Part shown: in pieces, positions 53,038-61,842 of the stretch | How the letters are laid out: each line of letters opens with the position of its first letter | Position numbering within the stretch: position 1 is the first letter of the stretch | From: Cohnella abietis | GTDB lineage: Bacteria; Bacillota; Bacilli; Paenibacillales; Paenibacillaceae | Reading direction: 5' to 3' | DNA: 64,000 nucleotides | Assembly (NCBI RefSeq): GCF_004295585.1 | Contig: NZ_AP019400.1 | Coordinates: forward strand, 2,199,501 to 2,263,500 | Translations under genes and position numbers: made by a program | The notes under the pieces: generated by a model | The model's input: the letters and a program-made list of their open reading frames with translations, nothing else | Databases searched by the model: none | What the model was told of the DNA's origin: nothing

Positions 53038-53793
53038 ATGTTGAGAAAAATGACACTGTGGGGACTTGTGGCGTTGTTATCGCTCATTATACCTGCTGCG
53101 GCCATATTCATATGGCAACGTTCATGGTGGACGCTCGTGCTATTTGTCCTTTGGACAGCTACAACTTGGATCATTGTCTGGCTTATGGAAAGGCGCAAGC
53201 ATCAGGAGCATTGTGATCGATTACTTATGCATGCCCAATTGTCGTCCATTCGGACGTTAAGCCACCATCGGCATGATTGGTTGAACGAGCTGCAAATTTT
53301 GTATGGATATCTACGACTGAACAAGCTAGATAAAGCAGTGGATGTCGTGGACAGAATAAGAGCTAGAATGGAACAGGATAGTAAGCTATCCCAGATCGGA
53401 TTACCTGATCTCGCTGCATTCCTGCTGTCGTTTCGTACTGTATGCGATACTATGCGTCTGGATGTGGATGTAGAGGATGGATTGTACTTAAATCGTATGG
53501 CTTATGAGTCTGAGAAGCTTTCGAGGACAATTATCGGACTTGTTAATGTCATTCGGTTTCGTGCAGTTAATCCGTTCGGTGGGGAAAATGTGCTAAAGCT
53601 CATCTTCTACGATGCAGAAGGCGAGCTTAAGATCAAAATGATTTATGAAGGCGAGCTTGCAGCAGCGGAAAGTGTAGTCGTAGAATTAGATAAGTGTTTG
53701 GAAGGCATTGGTCTTGTAGACCAAGGAGACGAGCTAGCAGAGAAATCGCAGCATGCGAGGACAATGGTTATCCATTTCCCTCTGCCGGCATAA
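53038..53793 (+). CDS. spo0B: Spo0B-like sporulation phosphotransferase with N-terminal membrane segments
   Basis: 251 residues from ATG 53038, with GGGGAAG upstream. Residues 6-50 hold two hydrophobic helices, then the four-helix-bundle region with the phosphoacceptor motif HHRHDWLNELQILYGYLR, where His79 would take phosphate from Spo0F and pass it to Spo0A. The C-terminal part has a degenerate ATPase-like fold. B. subtilis Spo0B (192 residues) is soluble; the membrane anchor here is a difference. Position between rpmA and obg is the same as in B. subtilis, which supports the name. Confidence 0.85.
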   Translation: MLRKMTLWGLVALLSLIIPAAAIFIWQRSWWTLVLFVLWTATTWIIVWLMERRKHQEHCDRLLMHAQLSSIRTLSHHRHDWLNELQILYGYLRLNKLDKAVDVVDRIRARMEQDSKLSQIGLPDLAAFLLSFRTVCDTMRLDVDVEDGLYLNRMAYESEKLSRTIIGLVNVIRFRAVNPFGGENVLKLIFYDAEGELKIKMIYEGELAAAESVVVELDKCLEGIGLVDQGDELAEKSQHARTMVIHFPLPA

Positions 53794-53808
53794 CGGAGTG
53801 AACTCAAC

Positions 53809-55146
53809 ATGTTTGTGGATAAAGCGAAGATTTATGTTAAAGGCGGAGACGGCGGAGACGGCCTAGTTTCCTTCCGCAGAGAATTGTACGTGCCTGAGGG
53901 CGGACCAGCAGGTGGAGACGGCGGCAATGGCGGCAATGTTGTTTTCCGGGTTGATGAGGGCTTGCGTACATTGATGGATTTCCGGTATCAGAAGCACTTC
54001 AAAGCAACTAGAGGCGAGAAGGGCAAGAACAAATCTATGCATGGGGCTAATGCCGATCATATGATTGTTCGTGTTCCACCTGGTACTATCGTTGTAGATG
54101 ATGATACAGGCGAAACCATTGCAGATTTAACTCGTCATGATCAGCAGATCGTCATTGCTAAAGGCGGTCGCGGCGGCAGAGGTAATATTCGATTCAAGAG
54201 TGCAGTAAATACAGCGCCTGCCATTGCGGAGAACGGTGAGGAAGGACAAGCTCGCTGGGTAACGCTAGAACTCAAAGTAATGGCGGATGTCGGATTAGTA
54301 GGTTTTCCGAGTGTTGGAAAATCGACGCTACTATCCGTCGTTTCGGCGGCACAGCCGAAGATCGGTGCTTATCATTTCACAACCATTACCCCTAATCTAG
54401 GGATGGTGGATTTGGGGGATGAACGCAGCTTCGTCATGGCGGATTTGCCAGGATTAATTGAAGGTGCACACACTGGAGTAGGTCTCGGACATGAGTTCCT
54501 AAGACACGTTGAACGTACGCGAATTATCGTGCACGTCGTAGACATGTCTGGGATGGAGGGTCGTGATCCATTCGAGGATTGGGTCAAGATCAACGATGAG
54601 CTTAGGTTATACAACATTAAGCTTGCAGATCGTCCGCAGATTGTTGCAGCCAACAAAATGGACATGCCGGAATCGGAAGAAAATCTCGAAGCATTCCGTA
54701 AGCAGGTTAGCGAGCTGAATGTCGACATTCAGATTATGCCGATCTCATCCCTGACTAAACAGGGAGTGAAGGAATTGCTGTACCGCGTAGCGGACCTGCT
54801 TGATTCGCTACCTGAGCTATCAGAGATCGAAGAAGCAGAGAAGCTGGCCAAAGCTGAGGAAAATGTTGTGTACCGTTTCGAATCTACGAAGGACAACGAC
54901 TTTACAATTACAAGGGATAATGAAGCCTTTGTCATTGAAAGCGAGGCCATTGAAAGATTAATGAGACGGACTCAATTTAATTCCTACGATGCGGTAGTTC
55001 GTTTCGGACGGATATTGCGGGGAGTCGGTATTGACGATGCGCTGCGTAAGCGCGGAGCTAAGGACGGCAGCATTATTCGTATTGGGAAATTCGAGTTCGA
55101 GTTCTTCGAGGGCGGCTCGGATGAGTACTTATACGACAAAGAATAA
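53809..55146 (+). CDS. obg: Obg-family GTPase
   Basis: 445 residues, ATG 53809 with CGGAGTGAA upstream. The glycine-rich Obg fold comes first ([30 protein letters not shown]), then the G domain with [24 protein letters not shown] and the C-terminal OCT domain ([21 protein letters not shown]). Needed for 50S assembly and, in B. subtilis, for Spo0A activation and stress response. It starts 16 bases after spo0B; the pair is cotranscribed in Bacillus. Confidence 0.97.
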   Translation: MFVDKAKIYVKGGDGGDGLVSFRRELYVPEGGPAGGDGGNGGNVVFRVDEGLRTLMDFRYQKHFKATRGEKGKNKSMHGANADHMIVRVPPGTIVVDDDTGETIADLTRHDQQIVIAKGGRGGRGNIRFKSAVNTAPAIAENGEEGQARWVTLELKVMADVGLVGFPSVGKSTLLSVVSAAQPKIGAYHFTTITPNLGMVDLGDERSFVMADLPGLIEGAHTGVGLGHEFLRHVERTRIIVHVVDMSGMEGRDPFEDWVKINDELRLYNIKLADRPQIVAANKMDMPESEENLEAFRKQVSELNVDIQIMPISSLTKQGVKELLYRVADLLDSLPELSEIEEAEKLAKAEENVVYRFESTKDNDFTITRDNEAFVIESEAIERLMRRTQFNSYDAVVRFGRILRGVGIDDALRKRGAKDGSIIRIGKFEFEFFEGGSDEYLYDKE

Positions 55147-55163
55147 TGGATTTCGTGTAATAG

Positions 55164-55201
55164 GGGTTGGGCAGGATATTACATCTGCTCAATCCTTTTT
55201 T
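55164..55201 (+). terminator. Rho-independent terminator of obg
   Basis: GGGTTGGGCAG (55164-55174) pairs with CTGCTCAATCC (55185-55195) with G-U pairs, followed by TTTTTT. Confidence 0.85.
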
Positions 55202-55234
55202 GTGCTATAGAGACAGTAAAGCGTTAATTGCCTA

Positions 55235-55264
55235 TTGCCGCTTGTCCGCCTATTTTGATATAAT
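55235..55264 (+). promoter_or_regulatory. Candidate promoter of pheB
   Basis: TTGCCG (55235-55240), an 18-base spacer and TATAAT (55259-55264), 44 bases before the pheB start. Confidence 0.5.
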
Positions 55265-55307
55265 GTCCACTATACACAAACAATCGTCTTTCCTGGGAGG
55301 ACGTAAA

Positions 55308-55745
55308 ATGGCTGAACGTTATTATGTCGTCCGAGAGGATTTGTTGCCGGAAGGCATACTCAAGACGGAGCAAGCCAAAGAGCTTCTGAGAAGAGGTGAA
55401 GCGGCAACGGTTAACGAAGCCGCGGAGCGAGTTGGCTTAAGCCGCAGCGCCTTCTATAAATATAAAGACGGTGTCTACATGCTTGAGCAGGCATCGCGGG
55501 AAACGATCGCTACTATATCGATGGATCTTGAGCACCGCTCAGGTGTATTGTCCAAGGTTCTTGGAATGTTAGCGGTCAGCGAAGGAAACGTACTGACGAT
55601 ATCCCAGTCCATTCCGCTTCAAGGGATGGCGAATGTCGTTGTTTCAATCGACACTTCTCTCATCAATGGAGCTTTACCGGAGCTTCTGGATAAACTTCGT
55701 TCTTTAGATGGCGTTAAGCGGGTTACCGTAGTAGGCCGCAGTTAA
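55308..55745 (+). CDS. pheB: PheB, ACT-domain regulator-like protein
   Basis: 145 residues from ATG 55308 behind GGGAGGACG; the longer open frame lacks support. A short N-terminal helix-turn-helix-like segment (TVNEAAERVGLSRSAFYKYKDG) precedes an ACT domain (HRSGVLSKVLGMLAVSEGN). The family (UPF0735, PheB) sits by pheA or hom in Bacillales. Its biochemical role is not settled; it probably senses an amino acid such as Phe. The threonine and phenylalanine genes that follow are in line with this. Confidence 0.9.
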   Translation: MAERYYVVREDLLPEGILKTEQAKELLRRGEAATVNEAAERVGLSRSAFYKYKDGVYMLEQASRETIATISMDLEHRSGVLSKVLGMLAVSEGNVLTISQSIPLQGMANVVVSIDTSLINGALPELLDKLRSLDGVKRVTVVGRS

Positions 55746-55789
55746 ATAAATTCAAATCGTATGGTGGCAGCTGGGAGCGGAGGAATATG

Positions 55790-57076
55790 ATGAAGCCAGT
55801 AAAAGTAGGATTACTTGGATTAGGTACTGTAGGTACAGGGGTTGTTAGAATCGTGGAGGGCCATCAGGAGGATCTATCGAACCAGGTGGGCTCGTCTATT
55901 TCAATAGCGCAAATTTTAGTAAAGGATCGCACGAAGAGCCGTAATATTCCCGTGGATGCCTCTAAGCTAACTGAAGATCCGTGGGACATCGTGCGAAATC
56001 CGGAAATTGACGTCATTGTTGAAGTTATGGGTGGAATAACTCAAACTAAAGAATATATTCTGGAAGCGCTGGAGCGGGGCAAGCATATCGTAACAGCAAA
56101 CAAAGATTTGATGGCTTTGCATGGCCCTGAGATTCTGGCAAAAGCTCGTGAAAAGGGCTGTGACGTTCTGTACGAAGCTAGTGTTGCAGGCGGTATTCCC
56201 ATCATTCGTACGTTAATTGAAGGCTTTTCTTCCGACCGTATTACGAAAATTATGGGTATTGTTAATGGAACGACAAACTATATTTTGACTAAAATGACTC
56301 AAGAAGGCGCTGCATACTCCGATGTGCTGAAGGAAGCTCAGGAGCTCGGCTACGCGGAGTCCGATCCGACATCCGATGTTGAAGGTCTAGATGCTGCTCG
56401 CAAAATGACGATTTTGTCGACGCTTGGTTTTAGAGCAAATGTATCTTTGGACAATGTGAGCACGAAGGGGATAAGCAACGTTACTCAAGAAGACATTCAA
56501 TATGCCAAACGTCTTGGGTATGAGGTGAAGCTGCTTGGTATTGCCGAACGCCAAGACGATTTCATAAGTGTTAGCGTCCAACCTACAATGATTAAGCAGA
56601 CTCACCCTATTGCATCGGTCAATGGCGTATTCAATGCAGTGTACGTGCATGGAGAAGCAGTTGGGGAAACGATGTTCTACGGGCCAGGGGCAGGAGAAAT
56701 GCCAACGGCAACCTCTGTTGTAGCTGATATTGTTGCGGTAGTTAAAAATATGAAGCTTGGTGTTAATGGGCGTCAGGCACAGCTTTCTTATAATGTGGTG
56801 AAGCTTAAGACGGATGAGCAAATTGCTTCGAAATTTTTCTTGTTACTTCATGTAGAAGATCGGGCAGGCGTTCTAGCTCAAATCGCACAAGTATTTTCAG
56901 ACTGCGATGTCAGCATTGAATCCGTTATGCAGCCTACCACTCCTCATAAATCGAGTACAGAAATTATTATTATTACGCATGAAGCAAGCAAAGCAGCTAT
57001 GAATAACGTGCTGAAGGCTTTTGAAGGCTTAGCTGCAGTACGTAAAATTAAAAGTGTATATCGGGTTGAAGGCTAA
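55790..57076 (+). CDS. hom: Homoserine dehydrogenase
   Basis: 428 residues from ATG 55790 (GGAGG six bases upstream; ATG 55787 is three bases closer). NAD(P)-binding motif VGLLGLGTVGTGVVRI, catalytic segment VANKDLMALHG-type (HIVTANKDLMALHG), and the family signature EAQELGYAESDPTSDVEGLDA. The C-terminal 80 residues are an ACT domain (VEDRAGVLAQIAQVFSD), for feedback control by threonine. Reduces aspartate semialdehyde to homoserine. Confidence 0.97.
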   Translation: MKPVKVGLLGLGTVGTGVVRIVEGHQEDLSNQVGSSISIAQILVKDRTKSRNIPVDASKLTEDPWDIVRNPEIDVIVEVMGGITQTKEYILEALERGKHIVTANKDLMALHGPEILAKAREKGCDVLYEASVAGGIPIIRTLIEGFSSDRITKIMGIVNGTTNYILTKMTQEGAAYSDVLKEAQELGYAESDPTSDVEGLDAARKMTILSTLGFRANVSLDNVSTKGISNVTQEDIQYAKRLGYEVKLLGIAERQDDFISVSVQPTMIKQTHPIASVNGVFNAVYVHGEAVGETMFYGPGAGEMPTATSVVADIVAVVKNMKLGVNGRQAQLSYNVVKLKTDEQIASKFFLLLHVEDRAGVLAQIAQVFSDCDVSIESVMQPTTPHKSSTEIIIITHEASKAAMNNVLKAFEGLAAVRKIKSVYRVEG

Positions 57077-57121
57077 TCTTATTTGATTATTTCGTGACTA
57101 TAGCATTAAAGGAGCTTTGTT

Positions 57122-58126
57122 ATGCGTAATGCAAATATTAAATCCGGACGTGTCGTCGTTAAGGTTCCTTCAAGTACAGCCAATTTAGGCCCGGGGTTTG
57201 ATTCACTTGGAATGGCATTATCCTTATTTGCTTGGGTTAGTATGGCGCCTGCTGAGAAAACCCGAATTACTTTGGTAGGAGACAATCTACAAGGCGTGGC
57301 AGAGGATAAAACGAATTTAGTGTATGAAGTCGCTCAAGCTGTCTTTAACAAGGCTGGAATAGAGCTTCCTGAGCTGGACATCGGCATTCGGAGTGATATT
57401 CCCTTAACAAGGGGACTGGGAAGCAGTGCCTCTGCTATCGTTGGAGCACTTGTCGCTGCGAATACCTTGATTGGTCAAGCTCTTACCGATGATGAGCTAT
57501 TCCAAATGGCTACTGCACTAGAAAAGCATCCAGATAATGTGGGAGCCTCTCTCTTCGGAGGAATTGTAGTGGCGGCTTGGGATGGATTAAGAGCCGAGTA
57601 TATCCGGATCGAACCGCCTGCATTGTTGGATGTACTAGTAGCAATCCCTGAATTTGAGCTTTCGACGAAAAAAGCGCGAAATGTTCTGCCGGAGCAAATT
57701 TCGATGAAGGATGCTGTATTTAACGTTACTCATAGCTCGCTGTTGACAGCGGCTTTGGCAACAGGTCGGCTAGACTTGCTTGGCCACGCGATGAGGGATC
57801 GGTTGCATCAGCCTTATCGTGCGTCGCTTATCCCGGGAATGGAGAAGATTTTGCACGAAGCAACAGAAAACGGGGCTCTTGGAGCTGTACTTTCCGGTGC
57901 GGGACCTACACTGCTGCTTCTTGCTGACTCTGAGAATTCCGATAAAAGGATAATAGAGGCATTTGTTAAGAAGGTTATGGACAATGAAGGAATTACGATA
58001 ACAACCCGCTGGTTAGAGCCTTGTCTACACGGACCAATAGTTAGGCTTGTAGACGAGAATGATGCTGACTACAAGCTGGAGCCGGGTCAATTATTAAGAT
58101 CAGCAGAAGCAGAGGTGGGCGCATGA
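57122..58126 (+). CDS. thrB: Homoserine kinase (GHMP family)
   Basis: 334 residues; ATG 57122 behind AAAGGAGC. GHMP motif PLTRGLGSSASAIVGALVAA for ATP, N-terminal VKVPSSTANLGPGFDSLGMA, and C-terminal GAVLSGAGPTLLLLA. Phosphorylates homoserine on the way to threonine. It follows hom without thrC between them; in B. subtilis the order is hom-thrC-thrB, so thrC is missing from this cluster. The stop overlaps the pheA start. Confidence 0.96.
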   Translation: MRNANIKSGRVVVKVPSSTANLGPGFDSLGMALSLFAWVSMAPAEKTRITLVGDNLQGVAEDKTNLVYEVAQAVFNKAGIELPELDIGIRSDIPLTRGLGSSASAIVGALVAANTLIGQALTDDELFQMATALEKHPDNVGASLFGGIVVAAWDGLRAEYIRIEPPALLDVLVAIPEFELSTKKARNVLPEQISMKDAVFNVTHSSLLTAALATGRLDLLGHAMRDRLHQPYRASLIPGMEKILHEATENGALGAVLSGAGPTLLLLADSENSDKRIIEAFVKKVMDNEGITITTRWLEPCLHGPIVRLVDENDADYKLEPGQLLRSAEAEVGA

Positions 58127-59001
58127 GCCAACGCAAATCCGTCGCATTATTGCCCCAAGGAACGGTATCTGACGAAGCAGTACGGTACATGTTCCGCAAT
58201 GAAGATGTAGATTTTGTATATTGTAAAATGATTGCAGATGTATTCCAATCGACTGCCCGCGGCCTTACGGATTGGAGTGTCATTCCGATTGAGAATACGA
58301 TTGACGGCTCAGTGAGCTTACACATAGATTGGCTCGTCCATGAAGTGGATTTGCCGATTCGTGCAGAATGGGTATTTCCGTCTATTCAAAATTTGATTGG
58401 ATCTGCAAGCGAATTGTCGGCAGACGATGGACAGTGGGATCCGAGTAAAATTACGAAGATCATGAGCCACCCGGTTGCGATGGCACAATGTCTTCAGTTT
58501 ATACGTGCTAGGATTCCACATGCCGAGCTAGAAACCCTTAGCAGCACGACTGAGGCTGTAAGGACGGTCAAGAATAATCCTGGTCAAGGCTGGGCTGCGC
58601 TGGGGACCCAATCGGCGGCAGCTTTTCTCGAGCTAGATGTGCTTGAAACAGGTGTAACGGACCATGACAATAATTTCACTCGTTTCTTGCTGGTAGGGAA
58701 TACTCCGTACGAGCTGCAGGGTGCTCCACTTCAGAAGACAAGCATCTTGATTACGCTGCCAGAGGATTATCCGGGTGCGCTTCATCAAGTGTTATCTGCA
58801 TTCTCTTGGCGCCGAATTAATTTATCTAAGATCGAGTCGAGGCCCACGAAGAAGAAGCTAGGCAACTATTACTTCTATATCGACATCGAATTATCGATGG
58901 ATACTGTACTGCTGCCTGCTGCTATTGCCGAAATTGAAGCCATTGGCTGTCAGGTTAGACTGCTGGGATCATACCCTAGCTTTCCTTTCCTCGGGAAATA
59001 A
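58123..59001 (+). CDS. pheA: Prephenate dehydratase
   Basis: 292 residues, ATG 58123 overlapping thrB by four bases. Converts prephenate to phenylpyruvate for phenylalanine synthesis. The PDT domain contains VIPIENTIDGSVSLHIDWL and the catalytic TRF motif in HDNNFTRFLLVG. A C-terminal ACT domain carries the phenylalanine-binding ESRPTKKKLGNYYFYID. Monofunctional, without a chorismate mutase part. Confidence 0.96.
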   Translation: MSQRKSVALLPQGTVSDEAVRYMFRNEDVDFVYCKMIADVFQSTARGLTDWSVIPIENTIDGSVSLHIDWLVHEVDLPIRAEWVFPSIQNLIGSASELSADDGQWDPSKITKIMSHPVAMAQCLQFIRARIPHAELETLSSTTEAVRTVKNNPGQGWAALGTQSAAAFLELDVLETGVTDHDNNFTRFLLVGNTPYELQGAPLQKTSILITLPEDYPGALHQVLSAFSWRRINLSKIESRPTKKKLGNYYFYIDIELSMDTVLLPAAIAEIEAIGCQVRLLGSYPSFPFLGK

Positions 59002-59034
59002 CGTTAGGCTAAGACAAGCTTATATCTAATTATC

Positions 59035-59071
59035 AAAATCCGACATGGCTCTATGGCTGTCGGATTTTTAT
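59035..59071 (+). terminator. Rho-independent terminator of hom-thrB-pheA
   Basis: AAAATCCGACA (59035-59045) pairs with TGTCGGATTTTT (59058-59069), with a 12-base loop holding a small ATGGC repeat. Confidence 0.88.
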
Positions 59072-59081
59072 TATAAAGGAT

Positions 59082-59108
59082 GTCAAATGCCCATCTCCTG
59101 CATAGGAT
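59082..59108 (+). promoter_or_regulatory. Possible sigma-E-like promoter of safA
   Basis: GTCAAAT (59082-59088), a 12-base spacer and CATAGGAT (59101-59108), 65 bases before safA. It partly resembles mother-cell sigma-E promoters, which drive safA in B. subtilis; the spacer is short. Confidence 0.3.
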
Positions 59109-59172
59109 GTAAAGATTGCGCGAGGGCTTCCGCCCGCTCGTGAACTAAGTCAATTCATCAGGAGGGAACGGC

Positions 59173-60891
59173 GTGAAGATCCATATGGTTAAGCAAGGAG
59201 ATTCGCTGTATTCGATTGCTAAGAAATACAATGTATCATTGGAAGATATCATTAAGGCAAACCCGGAAATTAGCAACCCCGACGTTATTGATGTCGGGAT
59301 GAAGGTGAAGGTTCCTTCACAGTCAAAGCCTGCACTTGAAGTCATTCATCATCATATCGTGCAGCAGGGAGATACTTTGTGGAAGCTTTCTAAAGCTTGG
59401 GGAATCCAGCTTGTGGATTTAATTAAAGCCAATCCACAACTTAAAAATCCTAATGCTTTATTGACGGGAGAAGTCGTCAATATTCCAAAAACAGCGAATG
59501 GCACCGCCGTGTCTCCTGCTGCCACAATGCATGAAGGGGCTGCACATGGAAAAGCAAATACAGGTTTAAAGCCAAGCACAGGAACGAAAGCAAATACGGG
59601 TATTCAGCCTATCCCCACGCCACTCCCGGCGCCGATTACGCCGACAGCTGTTACGCCTGCAACTCCTGTTCCGACACCAATCGCTGTACAACCGCCAGTA
59701 GTCGTAACACCAATCGCTGTACAACCGCCAGTAGTCGTAACACCTATTATCGAAACAAAGCCGATCTACGGTAGTGCGACGGCTCCAACTATTCAGTCTC
59801 CATCTTATGGGCATGGATCACATTATCAAGTACCAATGCCTTACAGCTCCGAAACGCAGCAGTCTGTCGTAAGCCCAGAGAGCACGTACGAAGGACATGG
59901 TTATGGACACGGCTACGGAATGCAGCAGCAGCCTGTCGTTAGCCCAGAGAGCACGTATGAAGGACATGGCTACGGACACGGCTACGGAATGCAGCAGCAG
60001 CCTCTTGTTAGCCCAGAGAGCACGTATGAAGGACATGGCTACGGATACGGAATGCAACAGCAGCCTGTCGTTAGCGCAGAGAGCACGTATGAAGAACATG
60101 GCTACGGACACGGCTATGGAATGCAGCAGCAGCCTGTCGTTAGCCCGGAGAGCAACCATGAAGGCTATGGCCATGGACACGGCTATGGATATGGTCTCCC
60201 GCCAGGTATTGGCCCTCTAGGTGGTCACATTGGTGGGCATATTGGCAGTTTGCCAGGGCTTCAGGGATACTCTTACAGTCAGCCCAATAATCAGGTATAT
60301 GGGCAAGGAACGGCCTATCCGATGCCAGTGGCGGGCGTGAAGAAAAAGTCAGGATGCAACTGCGGAGGACCGTCTTCCTATTCTGTACCAACGGAGGCCA
60401 ATGCGGGGTTGGCACCTTATGCTGATGGCTATCAAGGAATGGCTTATTCTGCAGATCGATTTTCTTATGGAGCTCCCGCATATGGGGTTTCCCCGATAGC
60501 GAACGGTCCTTTTGGAAATGCACCGCAATCGGTCAATCCATTCGGCAGCTACCCTGGCATGCAGTATAGTCCTTATTATGGAGCGCCGATGGGGGATGTT
60601 CCTTTGGGAGCCAATCAAGGGCTAGCAACGGTAAATGGAGCTAACTATGGTCAACAATTTGATCCTTATTTCGGAGCAATTCCGCCTATTCCACCTTTAC
60701 CGCCTTTAGGCCCGCTAAGAGAGAATGAGAATGAAAATGACCGTTCCTCCGAGAATGAAGATGACTTAATCAGTCAATCGCCTTCTGTAAAGAAACGTCA
60801 ACTTCAAAATAAGCCAAAGGCAAAGCTAGCAGCATCAGCAAGGCAAAGCAAACCAAGACGGAAGGAAAACCTGCCTTGGATTAAATGGTAA
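59173..60891 (+). CDS. safA: SafA-like spore coat morphogenetic protein with two LysM domains
   Basis: 572 residues from GTG 59173 behind GGAGGGAAC. Two LysM domains: residues 1-50 (HMVKQGDSLYSIAKKYNVS) and about 60-110 (HIVQQGDTLWKLSKAWGI). A Pro/Thr/Val linker with a 33-bp internal duplication follows, then five repeats of a 21-23-residue unit (VVSPESTYEGHGYGHGYGMQ), then a Gly/Tyr/Pro-rich tail with a CNCGG motif. This is the layout of SafA, which anchors the inner coat to the cortex and binds SpoVID. The tail is longer and more repetitive than in B. subtilis. Ends ENLPWIKW. Confidence 0.85.
   Translation: MKIHMVKQGDSLYSIAKKYNVSLEDIIKANPEISNPDVIDVGMKVKVPSQSKPALEVIHHHIVQQGDTLWKLSKAWGIQLVDLIKANPQLKNPNALLTGEVVNIPKTANGTAVSPAATMHEGAAHGKANTGLKPSTGTKANTGIQPIPTPLPAPITPTAVTPATPVPTPIAVQPPVVVTPIAVQPPVVVTPIIETKPIYGSATAPTIQSPSYGHGSHYQVPMPYSSETQQSVVSPESTYEGHGYGHGYGMQQQPVVSPESTYEGHGYGHGYGMQQQPLVSPESTYEGHGYGYGMQQQPVVSAESTYEEHGYGHGYGMQQQPVVSPESNHEGYGHGHGYGYGLPPGIGPLGGHIGGHIGSLPGLQGYSYSQPNNQVYGQGTAYPMPVAGVKKKSGCNCGGPSSYSVPTEANAGLAPYADGYQGMAYSADRFSYGAPAYGVSPIANGPFGNAPQSVNPFGSYPGMQYSPYYGAPMGDVPLGANQGLATVNGANYGQQFDPYFGAIPPIPPLPPLGPLRENENENDRSSENEDDLISQSPSVKKRQLQNKPKAKLAASARQSKPRRKENLPWIKW
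59862..60200 (+). repeat. In-frame 63-69-bp tandem repeats inside safA
   Basis: Five units beginning CAGCCTGTCGTTAGCCC-type sequences encode the VSPESTYEGHGYGHGYG block; one unit lacks six bases. Every length change is a multiple of three, so copy-number change would alter protein length without breaking the frame. Confidence 0.82.
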
Positions 60892-60899
60892 TAAAATAC

Positions 60900-60929
60900 G
60901 CATAGCGCCGGAATTCCCAGGGAATAATA
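60900..60929 (+). promoter_or_regulatory. Forespore (sigma-F/sigma-G type) promoter of bofC
   Basis: GCATA (60900-60904), a 15-base spacer and GGGAATAATA (60920-60929), close to the sigma-F/sigma-G consensus GCATA-15-GGNNANAMT. It lies 28 bases before bofC, which is a forespore gene in B. subtilis. Confidence 0.65.
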
Positions 60930-60956
60930 AAGAAAACAGCAGAGAAGGGGATTCCG

Positions 60957-61655
60957 GTGTCTCGCTTTCGTATATTAAAGGAAATAAAGAAATCGCTAAA
61001 GAGGAAACGTCGCCATGTCTGGTCTCTAGGAGCGGGTGTCGGGTTTTTTCTACTTGCCACTCTGGCAGGCACCTGGTTAGCCCATAGAATAATAACAAAC
61101 AATCAATCAGGGATGTTTGCACAGATCGACACTGTCCCTGTATGGGTGGACAACCTGGATGTTAAGGATGAACCAGCAAAAACTGAGCGTGAACAAGTCA
61201 TACGTTCCCTTAAAGAATGGGGGGGACAGGTAGAGCTTGTCCTACACAGAACCTATTTGTGCGGGGAAGAGACGCGTAAGCTAGGGAGACATACGGCTGC
61301 CGAAGCAGAAGAGCTATTAAAGTCACATTGGGAGTGGCAAGTAAAATTTAACCCTTCTGGTCAAGTATTGATCGAGGAGGCTGTAGATGATTTGTCACCG
61401 GAATGTCGCAAGACGGCATATTTCGGTATGGACAAGGATGGCAACCTATCGTTATATGAGGGGCCACCCTGGCGTGAAAAAGTGTTAAGGACCTTCTTCC
61501 AGCTGGATGTCAATATGCTCGAAACCCGCATGCCGCTGGAACGTGTGCATGAGCTGACCACTGGTATTCGGGTTGCAGACAAAGATGAATATAACAGCGT
61601 ATTATCCACCTTTAATGATTTTGCCCGTTTGAAGTCACAGGCTTCACGTCAGTAA
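60957..61655 (+). CDS. bofC: BofC, forespore checkpoint protein of the sigma-K pathway
   Basis: 232 residues from GTG 60957 behind AGAAGGGG. A signal-anchor helix (GVGFFLLATLAGTWLAH) is followed by an extracytoplasmic domain. The C-terminal BofC domain is seen as YFGMDKDGNLSLYEGPPW, then NMLETRMPLERVHELTTGI. In B. subtilis BofC is exported from the forespore and restrains the signalling protease SpoIVB, delaying pro-sigma-K cleavage by SpoIVFB (also encoded here, at 49547). Position just before the ruv genes matches B. subtilis. Confidence 0.85.
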   Translation: MSRFRILKEIKKSLKRKRRHVWSLGAGVGFFLLATLAGTWLAHRIITNNQSGMFAQIDTVPVWVDNLDVKDEPAKTEREQVIRSLKEWGGQVELVLHRTYLCGEETRKLGRHTAAEAEELLKSHWEWQVKFNPSGQVLIEEAVDDLSPECRKTAYFGMDKDGNLSLYEGPPWREKVLRTFFQLDVNMLETRMPLERVHELTTGIRVADKDEYNSVLSTFNDFARLKSQASRQ

Positions 61656-61691
61656 ACGGCAATGAAGGCTAACAAATTCACATCTAATTTC

Positions 61692-61727
61692 AGGTCACCA
61701 GAGCTTTCTGGCTGGCCTCTTTTTGTT
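61692..61727 (+). terminator. Rho-independent terminator of bofC
   Basis: AGGTCACCAGA (61692-61702) pairs with TCTGGCTGGCCT (61707-61718) with one bulge, followed by TTTTTG. Confidence 0.78.
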
Positions 61728-61780
61728 GTTTTGTTTGATTACAATTAGATTAATGTGTTCTCCTTCTGTTCTCATGGGGG

Positions 61781-61797
61781 CGAACATTTGTTATAAT
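61781..61797 (+). promoter_or_regulatory. ruvCAB promoter with overlapping LexA box
   Basis: An extended -10 (TG-T-TATAAT, 61789-61797) overlaps CGAACATTTGTTAT (61781-61794), which matches the LexA consensus CGAAC-4-GTTCG in its whole left half and in GTT of the right half. LexA bound here would block the promoter. ruvAB is in the SOS regulon of B. subtilis. Confidence 0.6.
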
Positions 61798-61842
61798 CAA
61801 ATGAAGTATGTATGGAAAGCTTGAAAGCGGGGTATCGCATTC

